Positions 30,230 through 37,923 of a DNA stretch of 64,000 nucleotides are shown here, piece after piece. Below the pieces are notes generated by a model. The model had not been told where the DNA came from and made no database searches. It saw nothing but the letters and a program-made list of their open reading frames with translations. Position numbers and translations under genes: made by a program. Position 1 is the first letter of the stretch, and each line of letters starts with the position of its first letter. The DNA lies in assembly GCF_037911585.1 (NCBI RefSeq), contig NZ_JBAJNS010000001.1, forward strand, positions 2,722,001 through 2,786,000. The letters run 5' to 3'. This DNA comes from Streptomyces sp. GSL17-111 (GTDB lineage: Bacteria; Actinomycetota; Actinomycetes; Streptomycetales; Streptomycetaceae).

Positions 30230-30985
30230 TCAGGCTGCGGCGTCGAGCGCGTCGGCCGTCAGCTGCGGGTCCTCCCGCAGCTTCGTCAGCGCCCGGGAGA
30301 CGGCGCTCTTCACCGTGCCCACGGAGACGCCCATGACGGCCGCCGTCTGCGCCTCGCTGAGGTCCTCGTAGTACCGCAGCACGACCATCGCACGCTGCCG
30401 GGGCGGCAGCTTCAGCACCGCGCGCCACATCGCGTCGCGCATGGCCTGGTGCTCCGCCGGGTCGGGCCCGGGCACCGGGTCCGGCTCGGGCAGCTCCTCG
30501 CAGGCGAACTCGTCCACCCGGCGCTTGCGCCACTGCGAGGTGCGCGTGTTGATCAGCGCCCGGCGCACGTAGCCGTCCAGCGCGCGGTGGTCCTCGATGC
30601 GCTCCCACGCCAGGTACGTCTTGGTGAGCGCGGTCTGCAGGAGGTCCTCGGCGTCACACGGGTCCGAAGTGAGGGAGCGCGCGGTGCGCAGCAGGACCGG
30701 GCCGCGCTGCCGCACGTAGGACGTGAACGACGGGACCGACGGCGACGCGGACGGCGCGCCGCCCACCGCACCGCCGTCCTCCGGAGCGCTCGTCCGGACG
30801 GCGCGCCCGGCGGTGTTCTTCCCGGTGGCTCTCTTCCCGGCGGTGCCCTGAGCTGCGGAGGCCCGGCCTGCGGAGGCGGCGGACGAGGCGGACATCGGAC
30901 GACGCGGCACCAGCCGCGTCACGGTGGCGCCGACAGGCGCCGCGACGGGTGCGGAGTTGCCGGCGGAAGTCCCAGGCGTGGTCAT
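30230..30985 (-). CDS. RNA polymerase sigma factor of the SigE/ECF type
   Basis: A 251-residue ECF-group sigma factor with an extended N-terminus (about 80 Ala/Ser/Gly-rich residues). Region 2 is FTSYVRQRGPVLLRTARSLTSDPCDAEDLLQTALTKTYLAWERI. Region 4 is LKLPPRQRAMVVLRYYEDLSEAQTAAVMGVSVGTVKSAVSRALTKL, with the DNA-binding HTH. No anti-sigma gene is adjacent. It follows the acyl-CoA synthetase on the same strand with a 207-nt gap, so it has its own promoter. Confidence 0.88.
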   Translation of the reverse strand: MTTPGTSAGNSAPVAAPVGATVTRLVPRRPMSASSAASAGRASAAQGTAGKRATGKNTAGRAVRTSAPEDGGAVGGAPSASPSVPSFTSYVRQRGPVLLRTARSLTSDPCDAEDLLQTALTKTYLAWERIEDHRALDGYVRRALINTRTSQWRKRRVDEFACEELPEPDPVPGPDPAEHQAMRDAMWRAVLKLPPRQRAMVVLRYYEDLSEAQTAAVMGVSVGTVKSAVSRALTKLREDPQLTADALDAAA

Positions 30986-31196
30986 GGCTCAACGCTATGA
31001 GCGCGCCGCCCGTCCCGGGATCGGCCGGAGGTGCCGAGCCCTCTCCGCCTCAAGTTGTAGGACGGCTTCGGCGTCCACCCTCCTAGGGGTGGAGGGCCGT
31101 GCCGTCCCCCTCAGGGCCGCCCCCGACCCGGCCCCCGACCCGGCCTCGACGGCCGGGGTGCGGCCCCACGCGGCGGGGTCGGCCGGGGACGCACGG

Positions 31197-31238
31197 ACGG
31201 GCCGGACGCCCGCACCCCGGTGCGGCCGTCCGGCCCGT
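31197..31238 (-). terminator. Strong GC hairpin downstream of the small secreted protein
   Basis: Inverted repeat ACGGGCCGGAC ... GTCCGGCCCGT with about 20 nt between the arms, roughly 50 nt beyond the stop of the secreted-protein gene. The rest of the 30986-31289 gap shows a shorter GC hairpin and no gene. Confidence 0.55.
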
Positions 31239-31289
31239 ACCTCACGTGACTCCCTCGGCGCCGCCCTTCCCCGGGACGCGCCTACCGGC

Positions 31290-31595
31290 TCACCTCAGCT
31301 CGGAGAAGTTGATGGAAACGGTGTTCTGCTCGATCGCCGCGTAGTCGGCGCCGTTCACGCTCGCGTTGTTCGCCTGGTTCGAGGCGCCCAGACCGGTCGC
31401 GGCCTGCTGGTTCGTCGTCGTGTTCCCGGCGTTGTCCCCGCTCACCCCGCTCCCGACGCTGCTGACCACGCTCGCGTTGGAGCCGTCCCCCGCGAAGGCG
31501 CCGTTGTCGGCGTGCGCCACGCCGCCGAGCGCCGCCACCGCGAACGGCAGAGCGGCGGCAGCGGCGATGACCCGAGCGGTTCGGACACGTGCCAT
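31290..31595 (-). CDS. Small secreted Asn/Ser/Gly-rich protein
   Basis: 101 residues with a signal peptide (MARVRTARVIAAAAALPFAVAALGGVAHA, cleavage near 29). The mature part is low in charged residues and rich in Asn, Ser, Gly and Gln (NGAFAGDGSNASVVSSVGSG, NNASVNGADYAAIEQN). It has no cysteines. It may be a surface or envelope protein; no known domain is evident. Start ATG 31595 with GGAGGAAA 7-10 nt upstream. Located between a sigma factor gene and a DedA gene, both on the same strand. Confidence 0.72.
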   Translation of the reverse strand: MARVRTARVIAAAAALPFAVAALGGVAHADNGAFAGDGSNASVVSSVGSGVSGDNAGNTTTNQQAATGLGASNQANNASVNGADYAAIEQNTVSINFSELR

Positions 31596-31786
31596 AGCTG
31601 TTTCCTCCAGAAACGGAAAAGTTGCGCTGCCGGACGGCTGGCCGACCGCCCGGCGGGACGACGTCGCGCCCCCACGCTGCCCGGCCCACCGGCACCGAAC
31701 CCACCGAACCGGGCTGCTTCCCCCGAAGGTATGAAGATGTGTGAACAAACCCGGCGCGCGGGCGAACACGCGGCGGGCGCCGGGCG

Positions 31787-32323
31787 TCACAGCGGACCGG
31801 CGGGACCGAGCGCGTACCCCGTCAGCACGAACGTCGGCGCCCACACCGCGCTGCTCAGCACGGACCACACCACGTAGCGCCGCAGCGGCATCCCGGCGAC
31901 CCCGCACAGCGTCGGCACCAGCGTCCGCAGCACCCCGGTGAAGCGGCCCACGAACACCGCGCCCCCGCCCCGGCGTTCGATCAGCGCCAGCGCGCGCTCC
32001 GTGCGCCGCTGCCAGGTCAGCAGCCGCCGCGACGCGTACGGGCGCGGCACCACCCCCAGCGGCACCCGGGCCCGCCACCGTCGCCCGGCGGCGTACCCGG
32101 CCACGTTCCCCGCGACGCCGCCCACCAGCGCCGCCGTCACCGCCGCCAGCACCGGGACGTGGCCGTGCCAGGCCAGCAGTCCGCCCGCCACCAGCGCCGT
32201 CTGGCCGGGCACCACCACCCCCACGACGGGCAGCGCGGCCTCCAACGCCGGGAGCACCAGCACCGCCGCCAGAATGCCGACACCGCCCAGCACCGTGACG
32301 TGATCGGCCAGCCAGGCCGTCAT
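31787..32323 (-). CDS. DedA-family membrane protein
   Basis: 178 residues with about four membrane segments. The DedA signature is VVPGQTALVAGGLLAW near residue 38 and AGYAAGRRWRARV near 78, with the conserved Gly/Arg segment FVGRFTGVLRTLVPTLCGVAGMPLRRY near 125-150. DedA/SNARE-associated proteins act in membrane lipid or undecaprenyl-phosphate transport. Start ATG at 32323, GGGGAGGGGG just upstream. The divergent gene (32496) is a fragment. Confidence 0.87.
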   Translation of the reverse strand: MTAWLADHVTVLGGVGILAAVLVLPALEAALPVVGVVVPGQTALVAGGLLAWHGHVPVLAAVTAALVGGVAGNVAGYAAGRRWRARVPLGVVPRPYASRRLLTWQRRTERALALIERRGGGAVFVGRFTGVLRTLVPTLCGVAGMPLRRYVVWSVLSSAVWAPTFVLTGYALGPAGPL

Positions 32324-32495
32324 CCGCGCCCCCTCCCCACGGCGCACCCCGACCCACCGCGGCCGGAGCACCCCGCCCAGCCAACCGCCCACCGGTCGCG
32401 TCCCGCACGACACCGGCCGGTGACCGTCCCCCGGCGCCCGTCACCGGCCCCCGAAAGCCGCTCCCCCGACCGGACGGGCTTTCTACAATCCCGGC

Positions 32496-32690
32496 GTGAC
32501 CTCCTTCGAGCAATGGTCCCTGATCGTCACGTCCGGCTCCCTGCTGGTGAGCGTCGTGGCCTTCGCCGCCCTGGCCCGGCAGTTGCTCATGCTCGCCCGG
32601 GGCACGGCCATGGACCACGACCGGCGGCGCAAGCAGGCGACCATGGAGTACCTCACCGCCACCATGGACCGCCGCCGTGCGTTACGCGCC
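32496..32690 (+). pseudogene. Truncated hypothetical membrane protein
   Basis: Starting at GTG 32496, about 65 residues look like a real N-terminus: a membrane segment (LIVTSGSLLVSVVAFAALARQLLML) followed by a basic helix (DHDRRRKQATMEYLTATMDRRRALRAEGVPDE). From about 32690 the open frame continues only as the antisense of the GNAT relic, so the original gene has been cut at this junction. The junction marks the left limit of old element DNA. Confidence 0.5.
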
Positions 32691-33159
32691 GAAGGCGTCC
32701 CCGACGAACGTGACGAGGCCGCCGTCTCCGCCCTGGTCGGGCGCGCCCTCCAGAACCGTGCGGACGTGCGCGAAGCCCTGGCCCAGGTAGTACCGGTGCA
32801 ACCGCTCGTTGCTGGTCCAGGCGTCCAGCCGCACCCAGCCGGCCCCCGCGCGCCAGGCGCGGTCCCCGGCCCAGTCGAGCAGCCGTCCGCCGAGATTGAC
32901 CCCCGGCAGCCGGTTCCACCACCTCATCACCCGTCCACAGCCCGGCGGGCGGCTCGAAGGTCACCGTGATCGTCGCCGCAGTCGCCCCGGCGTCCTCGAC
33001 CAGGAACACCGTGCCCGCGCGCACGGCCGCCAGCAGCCGCTCCACCGGATACGGCCGCTGCCACTGGTCGGACCCCCGCCGCGCCAACCACGCGGCGGCC
33101 TCCTCCCGAAAGGCCACCAACCGCTCCACGTCACGCACCCCCGCCACCACCACCCGCAC
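32682..33159 (-). pseudogene. GNAT acetyltransferase, degenerate paralogue of the element-borne copy at 35.05-35.6 kb
   Basis: The N-terminal part (RDVERLVAFREEAAAWLARRGSDQWQRPYP) and the C-terminal part (NLGGRLLDWAGDRAWRAGAGW, RYYLGQGFAHVRTV) are close to the GNAT at 35054-35617. Between them, near 32925, about 20 residues are deleted and the frame is shifted, removing the acetyl-CoA pyrophosphate loop entry. It is evidently a relic of an earlier copy of the same type of mobile element, whose GNAT gene lies next to its left attachment site. Confidence 0.75.
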
Positions 33160-33196
33160 CCCGCCGCCCCTCCCCGAGCCGACCCCGGCTGAGCGA

Positions 33197-33562
33197 TCAG
33201 CTCACGTACTTCTCGATCGCCTCGACGATGTCCGCGTCGGTCTCCTGATGCCAGGACGGCAGTTCAGACCAGTCCGCCACGTAGCCCGGCTTCGGATCCG
33301 CCCACTGCTTGAACATCTGAGCCGTCCAACACGTCGCGACGAAGCGCCCCTTCTGCTCACGGGACAGCCGCGCCGTACTGCCGCCGCTGACCTCGACGAA
33401 GTGCCGGACCTGCTCGTACACCGAACCGGCGGCCTCACGCTCCCACTGCGGGGTCTCGTCCCACGGGGTGACGTACCCGGCCTTCGGTTCTCCCGGGTGG
33501 TGCTGGTGGACTCCCGCGATCCACGCCTCCCGGAAGAACCGCGCGCCCTCGGCCTGCGACAT
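33197..33562 (-). CDS. Hypothetical protein with internal duplication
   Basis: 121 residues, no known domain. Two segments are similar: EPKAGYVTPWDETPQWERE (near 30) and DPKPGYVADWSELPSWHQE (near 90), so an ancestral unit was duplicated. Each unit contains conserved Pro-Gly-Tyr-Val and Trp residues. Start ATG 33562 follows GAGAGGGG. It lies in the graveyard region between a degenerate GNAT and an old attachment site, and reads leftward. It was probably part of the earlier element's cargo. Confidence 0.55.
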   Translation of the reverse strand: MSQAEGARFFREAWIAGVHQHHPGEPKAGYVTPWDETPQWEREAAGSVYEQVRHFVEVSGGSTARLSREQKGRFVATCWTAQMFKQWADPKPGYVADWSELPSWHQETDADIVEAIEKYVS

Positions 33563-33576
33563 GCCAACCCCTCTCG

Positions 33577-33720
33577 TCACGGTGTGTTCAGAGCGGCGAT
33601 CTCCGCTCCCAGCTCCGCCACGCGGTGGTCACGGCTCAGAGGACCGAACTCGTCGCACAGGGCCCGGAGTCTACGAGCGTTCAGGAGGATGAAAGCCGGC
33701 CACAGGGTGGCCACACAGAC
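33577..33720 (-). pseudogene. C-terminal relic of an unidentified gene
   Basis: A short open stretch ending at the TGA 33577-33579, with protein-like sequence LWPAFILLNARRLRALCDEFG and DHRVAELGAEIAAL. The upstream side runs into old integrase-flank and attachment-site DNA (33700-33890), so the N-terminus is gone. The reading frame beyond 33720 is not coding. Identification is not possible. Confidence 0.35.
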
Positions 33721-33823
33721 AGTCAGAGATGGGATACCGGCGAGTCGGGGTACGAGAAGGTGAATTCCAAGGGGTGCTCCTCTGTGCGGGTTACCCCCCT
33801 CTGGACTACGAGATTTATGAGCT

Positions 33824-33886
33824 GGGCGCAGGCGGTGGGTTTTGAACCCACGGTGAACATCGCTGCCACGACGATCTTCAAGACCG
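33824..33886. repeat. Degenerate attachment core of tRNA-Ser(UGA)
   Basis: A diverged copy of the 62-bp core found at 34873 and 49148, with several substitutions and one inserted base. The preceding 100 nt (from about 33700) resemble the flank of the current integrase (GGGATACCGGCGA at 33731, as at 49055). It is therefore the right end of an older integrated element. This copy cannot act as a tRNA because the 5' half is missing. Confidence 0.75.
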
Positions 33887-34146
33887 ACCCGCCTGACGGC
33901 AAGAACCGCGACCTGACCTGCTTGACCCACGCCCGGGTATCCCGCACGCCAGAGCCTTGCCCACACATGACCCACACCCGCTGAGGCGGAGCTGGCTTTG
34001 TTGGACGCTCTGCTTGCGGGGTCAACATGCCGGGGGGCGCTACACTCGCGCCCTCCATGCCCCCTTGTCCAAGTCGCCTCTATAGATCACCGTTTGACTC
34101 CGAACGTCGCTCGGTGGTTGGGCTGCCAGTGGGAGGGCGGAGGGCT

Positions 34147-34746
34147 ATGGGGTCGGCAAGTCGATGGGCGCATGACACGTTTGGTGACCTGGCCGACGAG
34201 CTGGTTGACGTCGTACCGGCCTGCCTCACTCGTGCCCATGACCGGGCACGCCACGGTCAGGAGGGCGTGCATACGCAGACACTCGAAGCCTACGGCCACG
34301 GCTTGTACGCCGTGCAGTACGAAGAGCTGTCCACCGGCCTGGCCAGCTACGGGGCGCCCGTGCGGCTCAAGGGACGCACGCTCGTCATCGTGCGCGATCA
34401 CCTCATCTACCCCATCCGCTACGCCAAGAGGGACGTCCCCGTCACCGCCGCCCGTCTCCGCAGGGTCACCGGGCTACGCGCTGACCTGATCCGTCGCCAC
34501 GGCCCGGAGCCAATGCAGCAGGAGCTGGACTTGGGCTTCGACGATCCGGACGAACCGGAGGAGCGACCCGACCTGAGCGTGATACCTGAGGACGTGAGCT
34601 TGGTGCTGGTGGCCTACGCCTGCTCGATGGAGCACGGCCTCGTGCGCGCAGAGTGGGGCTCTGCGGAGCTCCGCCGGGAGGACAGGTACCTCATCTGGCA
34701 TCACCACGAGCCGCTTCTCGTGCCGGCTCAGGGAGCGGGAGCTTGA
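34147..34746 (+). CDS. Hypothetical protein of an older element remnant
   Basis: A 199-residue protein without a recognised domain, lying between the two left attachment copies, so it belongs to a second, mostly deleted element. Conserved-looking stretches are GHGLYAVQYEELSTGLASYG, LVIVRDHLIYPIRYAKRD and ELDLGFDDPDEPEERPDLS. The last is a QxELD-acidic segment. An ATG at 34147 is preferred over upstream starts because of GGAGGGCGGAGGG just before it. The open frame is intact, which suggests selection or recent arrival. Confidence 0.6.
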   Translation: MGSASRWAHDTFGDLADELVDVVPACLTRAHDRARHGQEGVHTQTLEAYGHGLYAVQYEELSTGLASYGAPVRLKGRTLVIVRDHLIYPIRYAKRDVPVTAARLRRVTGLRADLIRRHGPEPMQQELDLGFDDPDEPEERPDLSVIPEDVSLVLVAYACSMEHGLVRAEWGSAELRREDRYLIWHHHEPLLVPAQGAGA

Positions 34747-34817
34747 GGATCCATCTGGGCTTCGTTAATTCGCTCGGCGGAACCATGGGGAGCACCAGGC
34801 AGTCACAGGAGCCGGAC

Positions 34818-34864
34818 ACGACAACAGCCCCCGACCGAACATTCAGATCAGGGGCCGTTGTCGT
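34818..34864 (+). terminator. Terminator ahead of the attL copy
   Basis: Hairpin ACGACAAC-A-GCCCC ... GGGGC-C-GTTGTCGT immediately upstream of the core at 34873. It occupies the same position as the integrase terminator before the right core, so it marks the right end of the second (deleted) element. Confidence 0.6.
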
Positions 34865-34872
34865 TGCTCTCA

Positions 34873-34934
34873 GGGCGGAGGCGGTGGGATTTGAACCCAC
34901 GGTGACATCGCTGCCACGACGGTTTTCAAGACCG
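34873..34934. repeat. attL core, 62-bp tRNA-Ser(UGA) 3' half
   Basis: Identical over 62 bp to 49148-49209. It covers the discriminator base through the anticodon loop (…TTTTCAAGACCG). The two differ from the next base on. It defines the left end of the intact AICE. Confidence 0.93.
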
Positions 34935-35005
34935 CATCGCGTAGAGGGCAGAAACCCCGTGTGACCTGGCACGTTGTCGGGCCAGACCACCAAAACCAAG
35001 CTGAC

Positions 35006-35025
35006 TTGGCCACAGGTTGGCCAAC
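35006..35025. promoter_or_regulatory. Candidate integrase arm-type site, left
   Basis: TTGGCCACAGGTTGGCCAAC lies about 70 nt inside attL and shares CAGGTTGGCC with 49019-49038 on the right. A third similar stretch is at about 33701 beside the degenerate core. Tyrosine integrases bind such repeats flanking the core. Confidence 0.45.
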
Positions 35026-35053
35026 TAGCCCAGCAAGACTCTTCCCCATAGCA

Positions 35054-35617
35054 CTACCCGGCCACCGGCACGGGCTCGGGTGCCACGTCCACGAACCCGT
35101 GGTCGGCTGGCCCAGTGAGTCGCTGAGCCAACCAGCCGGAGACACGCGGACCGCCGTTGACGGCCGTGCCCTCGCGGACGGTACGCACGTGCTCGAATCC
35201 CCGCTCAAGGTAGTACCGCTGTAGACCCTCGTTCGTGGTCCACGCATCGAGCCTGAGCCACTTGGCTCCGGCACGGTATGCCCGATCGCCTGCCCAGTCG
35301 AGCAGCCTTCCGCCTAGGTTCGCGCCAGCATGGCTCCGTGCCACGGTGAGCTTGGTGACGAACATGGACGGCTCGCTAAGTTCGTGGTCGGTCCACAGAC
35401 CCTCTTCGGCTATCGCGTCCAGAGTGATCGTGGCGGCCGTCACCGGGCCGTCGTCCAGCATGAAGACCGCACCGGCCTGGACAGTGGCCAGCAGTCGGTC
35501 TGCCGGGTAGGGCCGCTGCCACTGGTCTGAGCCGAGCTGGATCAGCCACGACGCGGCCTCCTCCCGAAAGGCGAGGAGCTGGGCAACGTCTTGCGGCTGG
35601 GCCAGTCGAATGATCAC
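35054..35617 (-). CDS. GNAT-family N-acetyltransferase of the AICE
   Basis: A 187-residue protein with the GNAT fold. The CoA-binding motif is TKLTVARSHAGANLGGRLLDWAGDRAYRAGAKW near residues 86-118, and the closing motif is EGLQRYYLERGFEHVRTV. Its GTG start at 35617 overlaps the stop of the GntR gene (35614-35616), so they are translationally coupled. GntR plus GNAT is a recurring pair in Streptomyces AICEs. Target unknown; it might modify a host or element protein. A degenerate paralogue is at 32.7-33.2 kb. Confidence 0.85.
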   Translation of the reverse strand: MIIRLAQPQDVAQLLAFREEAASWLIQLGSDQWQRPYPADRLLATVQAGAVFMLDDGPVTAATITLDAIAEEGLWTDHELSEPSMFVTKLTVARSHAGANLGGRLLDWAGDRAYRAGAKWLRLDAWTTNEGLQRYYLERGFEHVRTVREGTAVNGGPRVSGWLAQRLTGPADHGFVDVAPEPVPVAG

Positions 35618-36384
35618 CGAACGTTCCCTTCGCGGGCAGACAGATTCCCGATCTCATAGTTCATGCGGTTCAGGTCGCCTCGAAAGGTGGTGATGGTGGA
35701 CCGGATCGGGCGCTCCTCCGAGTAGCCGGTGCGCGTCCAGAGGAGCACCGGCACGCCTGCGCCGATCTCCAGCATCCGCGCTTCCTCCGGAGTGGGCATT
35801 CGGGTCGCGATCTCGTCGAAGTACCCGACTTGTTCGACCCCGTGCGCCGCCAGGAACCTCGTCGTGCCCTCCGCGATGTCGCCCGGTTCTGCCAGCCGGG
35901 GAGCCTCGTCCACCAACCACGACGGGTAGTGCGTCGCCTGCGTGGACCATGGGACGTCGTCCACGAAGCGGTGGCAGAAGCGGAGCACCGTTCGAGACCC
36001 CGATTCCACCTTGAGCCGCTGCGCCACGTCCTCGGGCGCCGGTCGGATCTCGACGCGGAAGGTTTGGTGCGGCCTGCGGCCGGCGTTTGCGACGTCAGTG
36101 CTGTAGGCGTCGCCGTTCTGCGGGAAGCTCAGATTCTCGAAGCGCGAGGCGTTCAGCTCGAAGACCTCGTGCTTCGTCACCTCGTACCCCAGTCCTTGGC
36201 TGGAGGTCACGAGTCCCTGCGACACCAACAATCCGAGTCCGGAGCGGACCGTGTTGCGTGAAGCCCCGAAGCGGGCCGACAACTCACTCTCCGAGGGCAA
36301 CCGCGACCCAGGCGGGTAGGTGCCTCCGTCGATCTCGCGGCGTAGGGCGTCCGCCACCTGTTGGTACTTCGGCTGCTTGCTCAT
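35614..36384 (-). CDS. GntR/UTRA transcriptional repressor (KorSA-like)
   Basis: 256 residues. The N-terminal GntR winged helix is KYQQVADALRREIDGGTYPPGSRLPSESELSARFGASRNTVRSGLGLL. The C-terminal UTRA domain extends to about 245 (residues such as FCHRFVDDVPWSTQATHYP and ILLW-type strands). In pSAM2 and relatives a protein of this type represses transfer and excision functions. The ATG at 36384 was chosen because the sequence MSKQPKYQQ is the normal start of the family. It probably binds the palindromes at 36405-36500 and so controls itself and the rightward operon. Confidence 0.88.
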   Translation of the reverse strand: MSKQPKYQQVADALRREIDGGTYPPGSRLPSESELSARFGASRNTVRSGLGLLVSQGLVTSSQGLGYEVTKHEVFELNASRFENLSFPQNGDAYSTDVANAGRRPHQTFRVEIRPAPEDVAQRLKVESGSRTVLRFCHRFVDDVPWSTQATHYPSWLVDEAPRLAEPGDIAEGTTRFLAAHGVEQVGYFDEIATRMPTPEEARMLEIGAGVPVLLWTRTGYSEERPIRSTITTFRGDLNRMNYEIGNLSAREGNVR

Positions 36385-36404
36385 ACCCCCATCATCACCC
36401 ACTC

Positions 36405-36500
36405 GCTCAACTTGTTGGTACATGCGGGCTCCCGTTGCTTGACACCGGCATTGCTTGTAGGTCAGCATCAACTCAATCAACTTGTACCAACAAGTTGAGC
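36405..36500. promoter_or_regulatory. Paired operator between GntR and the rightward operon
   Basis: The 17-mer GCTCAACTTGTTGGTAC at 36405-36421 is repeated exactly in inverted orientation at 36484-36500. The second copy lies in a palindrome TCAACTTG-N6-CAAGTTGA at 36477-36498. TTGACA at 36439-36444 between them may be a -35 box. The site is 20 nt upstream of the repressor start, fitting autorepression. The remaining sequence from 36500 to 36779 has no convincing gene. Confidence 0.7.
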
Positions 36501-36779
36501 AAGAGGAACCCCTCTCTTGGGTTCTGTTTGCTGCGCCCGGACGGCTCCGTGGAAGCGGGTCGAAAGGAAGCGCCCGGTCTTTGACAACTGCATGGGGATC
36601 ACGCCGCCTCTCCTCGGCCAAGTAGGCGGCCACGCGGCCCGCGACCTGCGGGTTCACGTGAGGTACAGCGCAATCCCAACTTCCGCAGCCAAGCGGCTGC
36701 GGCCGGTTGCCTCCTCCGCCCGTCTCGTACGGGCGGGGTGTGGGGAGCCGGAAAACGTCCGGCCCCGGGAGGGGTCCCC

Positions 36780-37226
36780 ATGTCCATCTGGACGAGTCTG
36801 ATCGCGGTCATCGGCACCTTGGGCGGTGCGGCGACCGCGTCCTTGATGCAGCAGCGGTCCGCCCGTGCGGACCGCACCGAGCAGCGAGTTCGGGAGCTGC
36901 GGCAGCAGCGCTTGGAGGCGGTCACGGGTCTGTCGGCGGCGCTGGCAGATCACCGCCGGGCGATGTGGCTGCGCGAACAGGCCCGCCTGTCGGGCGGTGA
37001 CTGGGAGGCGGCGCGGGCCGCGTCGCACGAGACGCGGGCCGCGATCACCGCGCCGATGACCGCGCTGGTGCTGCTGGCGCCGTCCCTGACCGGCGCTGCC
37101 CGCACCGCCGCTGACGCCACCTACGCCCTGCGCGACGCCGACACCCCGGCGGCGCTGGAAGCCGGGCGCACGGCCGCTATCAGCGCGGTCGAGGACCTGG
37201 TGAAGCAGGCATCCGACCTTTTCTGA
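36780..37226 (+). CDS. Hypothetical AICE protein with N-terminal membrane segment
   Basis: 148 residues. A hydrophobic N-terminus (MSIWTSLIAVIGTLGGAATASLM) precedes a long charged helix, likely coiled coil (QQRSARADRTEQRVRELRQQRLEAV), and a second helical region. The topology, one membrane anchor plus coiled coil, is like small spread-type proteins of AICEs. The function is not known. The ATG at 36780 has GGGAGGGG upstream. It is the first rightward gene after the operator region. Confidence 0.65.
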   Translation: MSIWTSLIAVIGTLGGAATASLMQQRSARADRTEQRVRELRQQRLEAVTGLSAALADHRRAMWLREQARLSGGDWEAARAASHETRAAITAPMTALVLLAPSLTGAARTAADATYALRDADTPAALEAGRTAAISAVEDLVKQASDLF

Positions 37227-37341
37227 ACCACCGCTCAGCCCCGGCCCCGCCCTGCGCGGGGGCCGTGACGGCGCTGGATCGAATCCAGCCCCGGGGCACT
37301 CCGGCCACCACCGGCCGGGCCCAGATCCCAAGGGAGCAGAC

Positions 37342-37557
37342 ATGGCCAGGAAGAACCGCATCACCATCAGCGACGACCACACCGGCGACGTCGGCGAGGT
37401 CATCTCCGGCACCAGCGGCCCGGTGGCGCTGAACGGCGACGTCTACCAGGGCGAGACCCACACCGACCGCGAGGACAGCGGCGGCCGGACCTTCAGCGGC
37501 AACAACATCACCGTCGTCAAGGGCGACCACCACGGCGTGATCTCCCGCAACTTCTGA
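37342..37557 (+). CDS. Small hypothetical AICE protein
   Basis: 71 residues, rich in Gly, Asp and Asn: GDVGEVISGTSGPVALNGDVYQ followed by SGGRTFSGNNITVVKGDHHG. No known domain, no membrane segment. A good RBS (AAGGGAG) precedes the ATG. It lies in the run of small genes upstream of the transfer genes. Confidence 0.6.
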   Translation: MARKNRITISDDHTGDVGEVISGTSGPVALNGDVYQGETHTDREDSGGRTFSGNNITVVKGDHHGVISRNF

Positions 37558-37668
37558 CCACCCGAAGCACCCCACAACAGGGTGCTTCCCCCTTCAGACG
37601 GCGCGCGGCCCCGGTGCTGGAACACCGGGGCCGCTGTTCGGGCCGTCCAACCTAAGGAGTCACGACCC

Positions 37669-37923
37669 ATGAAGCCCATCCTCCCACCGGCGGCAGTCCC
37701 GCTGCCGGACATCGAGCCGACCCCCGCCGACCTCGCGGCCATCGGGGCCGAGATGCCGCTCATCCGCGCGGAGGTCGAGCTGCTGGACGTCGAGATCACG
37801 CTGATGGACCGGCCGGGCACCGAGCTGGACTGGCAGCGCTGGCGCCGCCACCTGGGCCGGGTGCTGGACGCCCGCCGGGACCTGGCCAACCGCACCACCG
37901 GTCACGGTGAGGTGATCGCGTGA
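37669..37923 (+). CDS. Small AICE protein (DUF6284-like)
   Basis: 84 residues, acidic and helical (DLAAIGAEMPLIRAEVELLDVEI, WQRWRRHLGRVLDARRDL). Its TGA overlaps the GTG of the GGDEF gene, so the two are translationally coupled. ATG at 37669 with AAGGAG upstream. The family name is by recollection of short AICE proteins with this pattern. Function unknown. Confidence 0.6.
   Translation: MKPILPPAAVPLPDIEPTPADLAAIGAEMPLIRAEVELLDVEITLMDRPGTELDWQRWRRHLGRVLDARRDLANRTTGHGEVIA

Noticed and set aside
34873..34960. Second tRNA-Ser(UGA) gene
   Set aside because: Only the 3' half is present. The sequence beyond the core does not supply a D-arm or an acceptor 5' strand.
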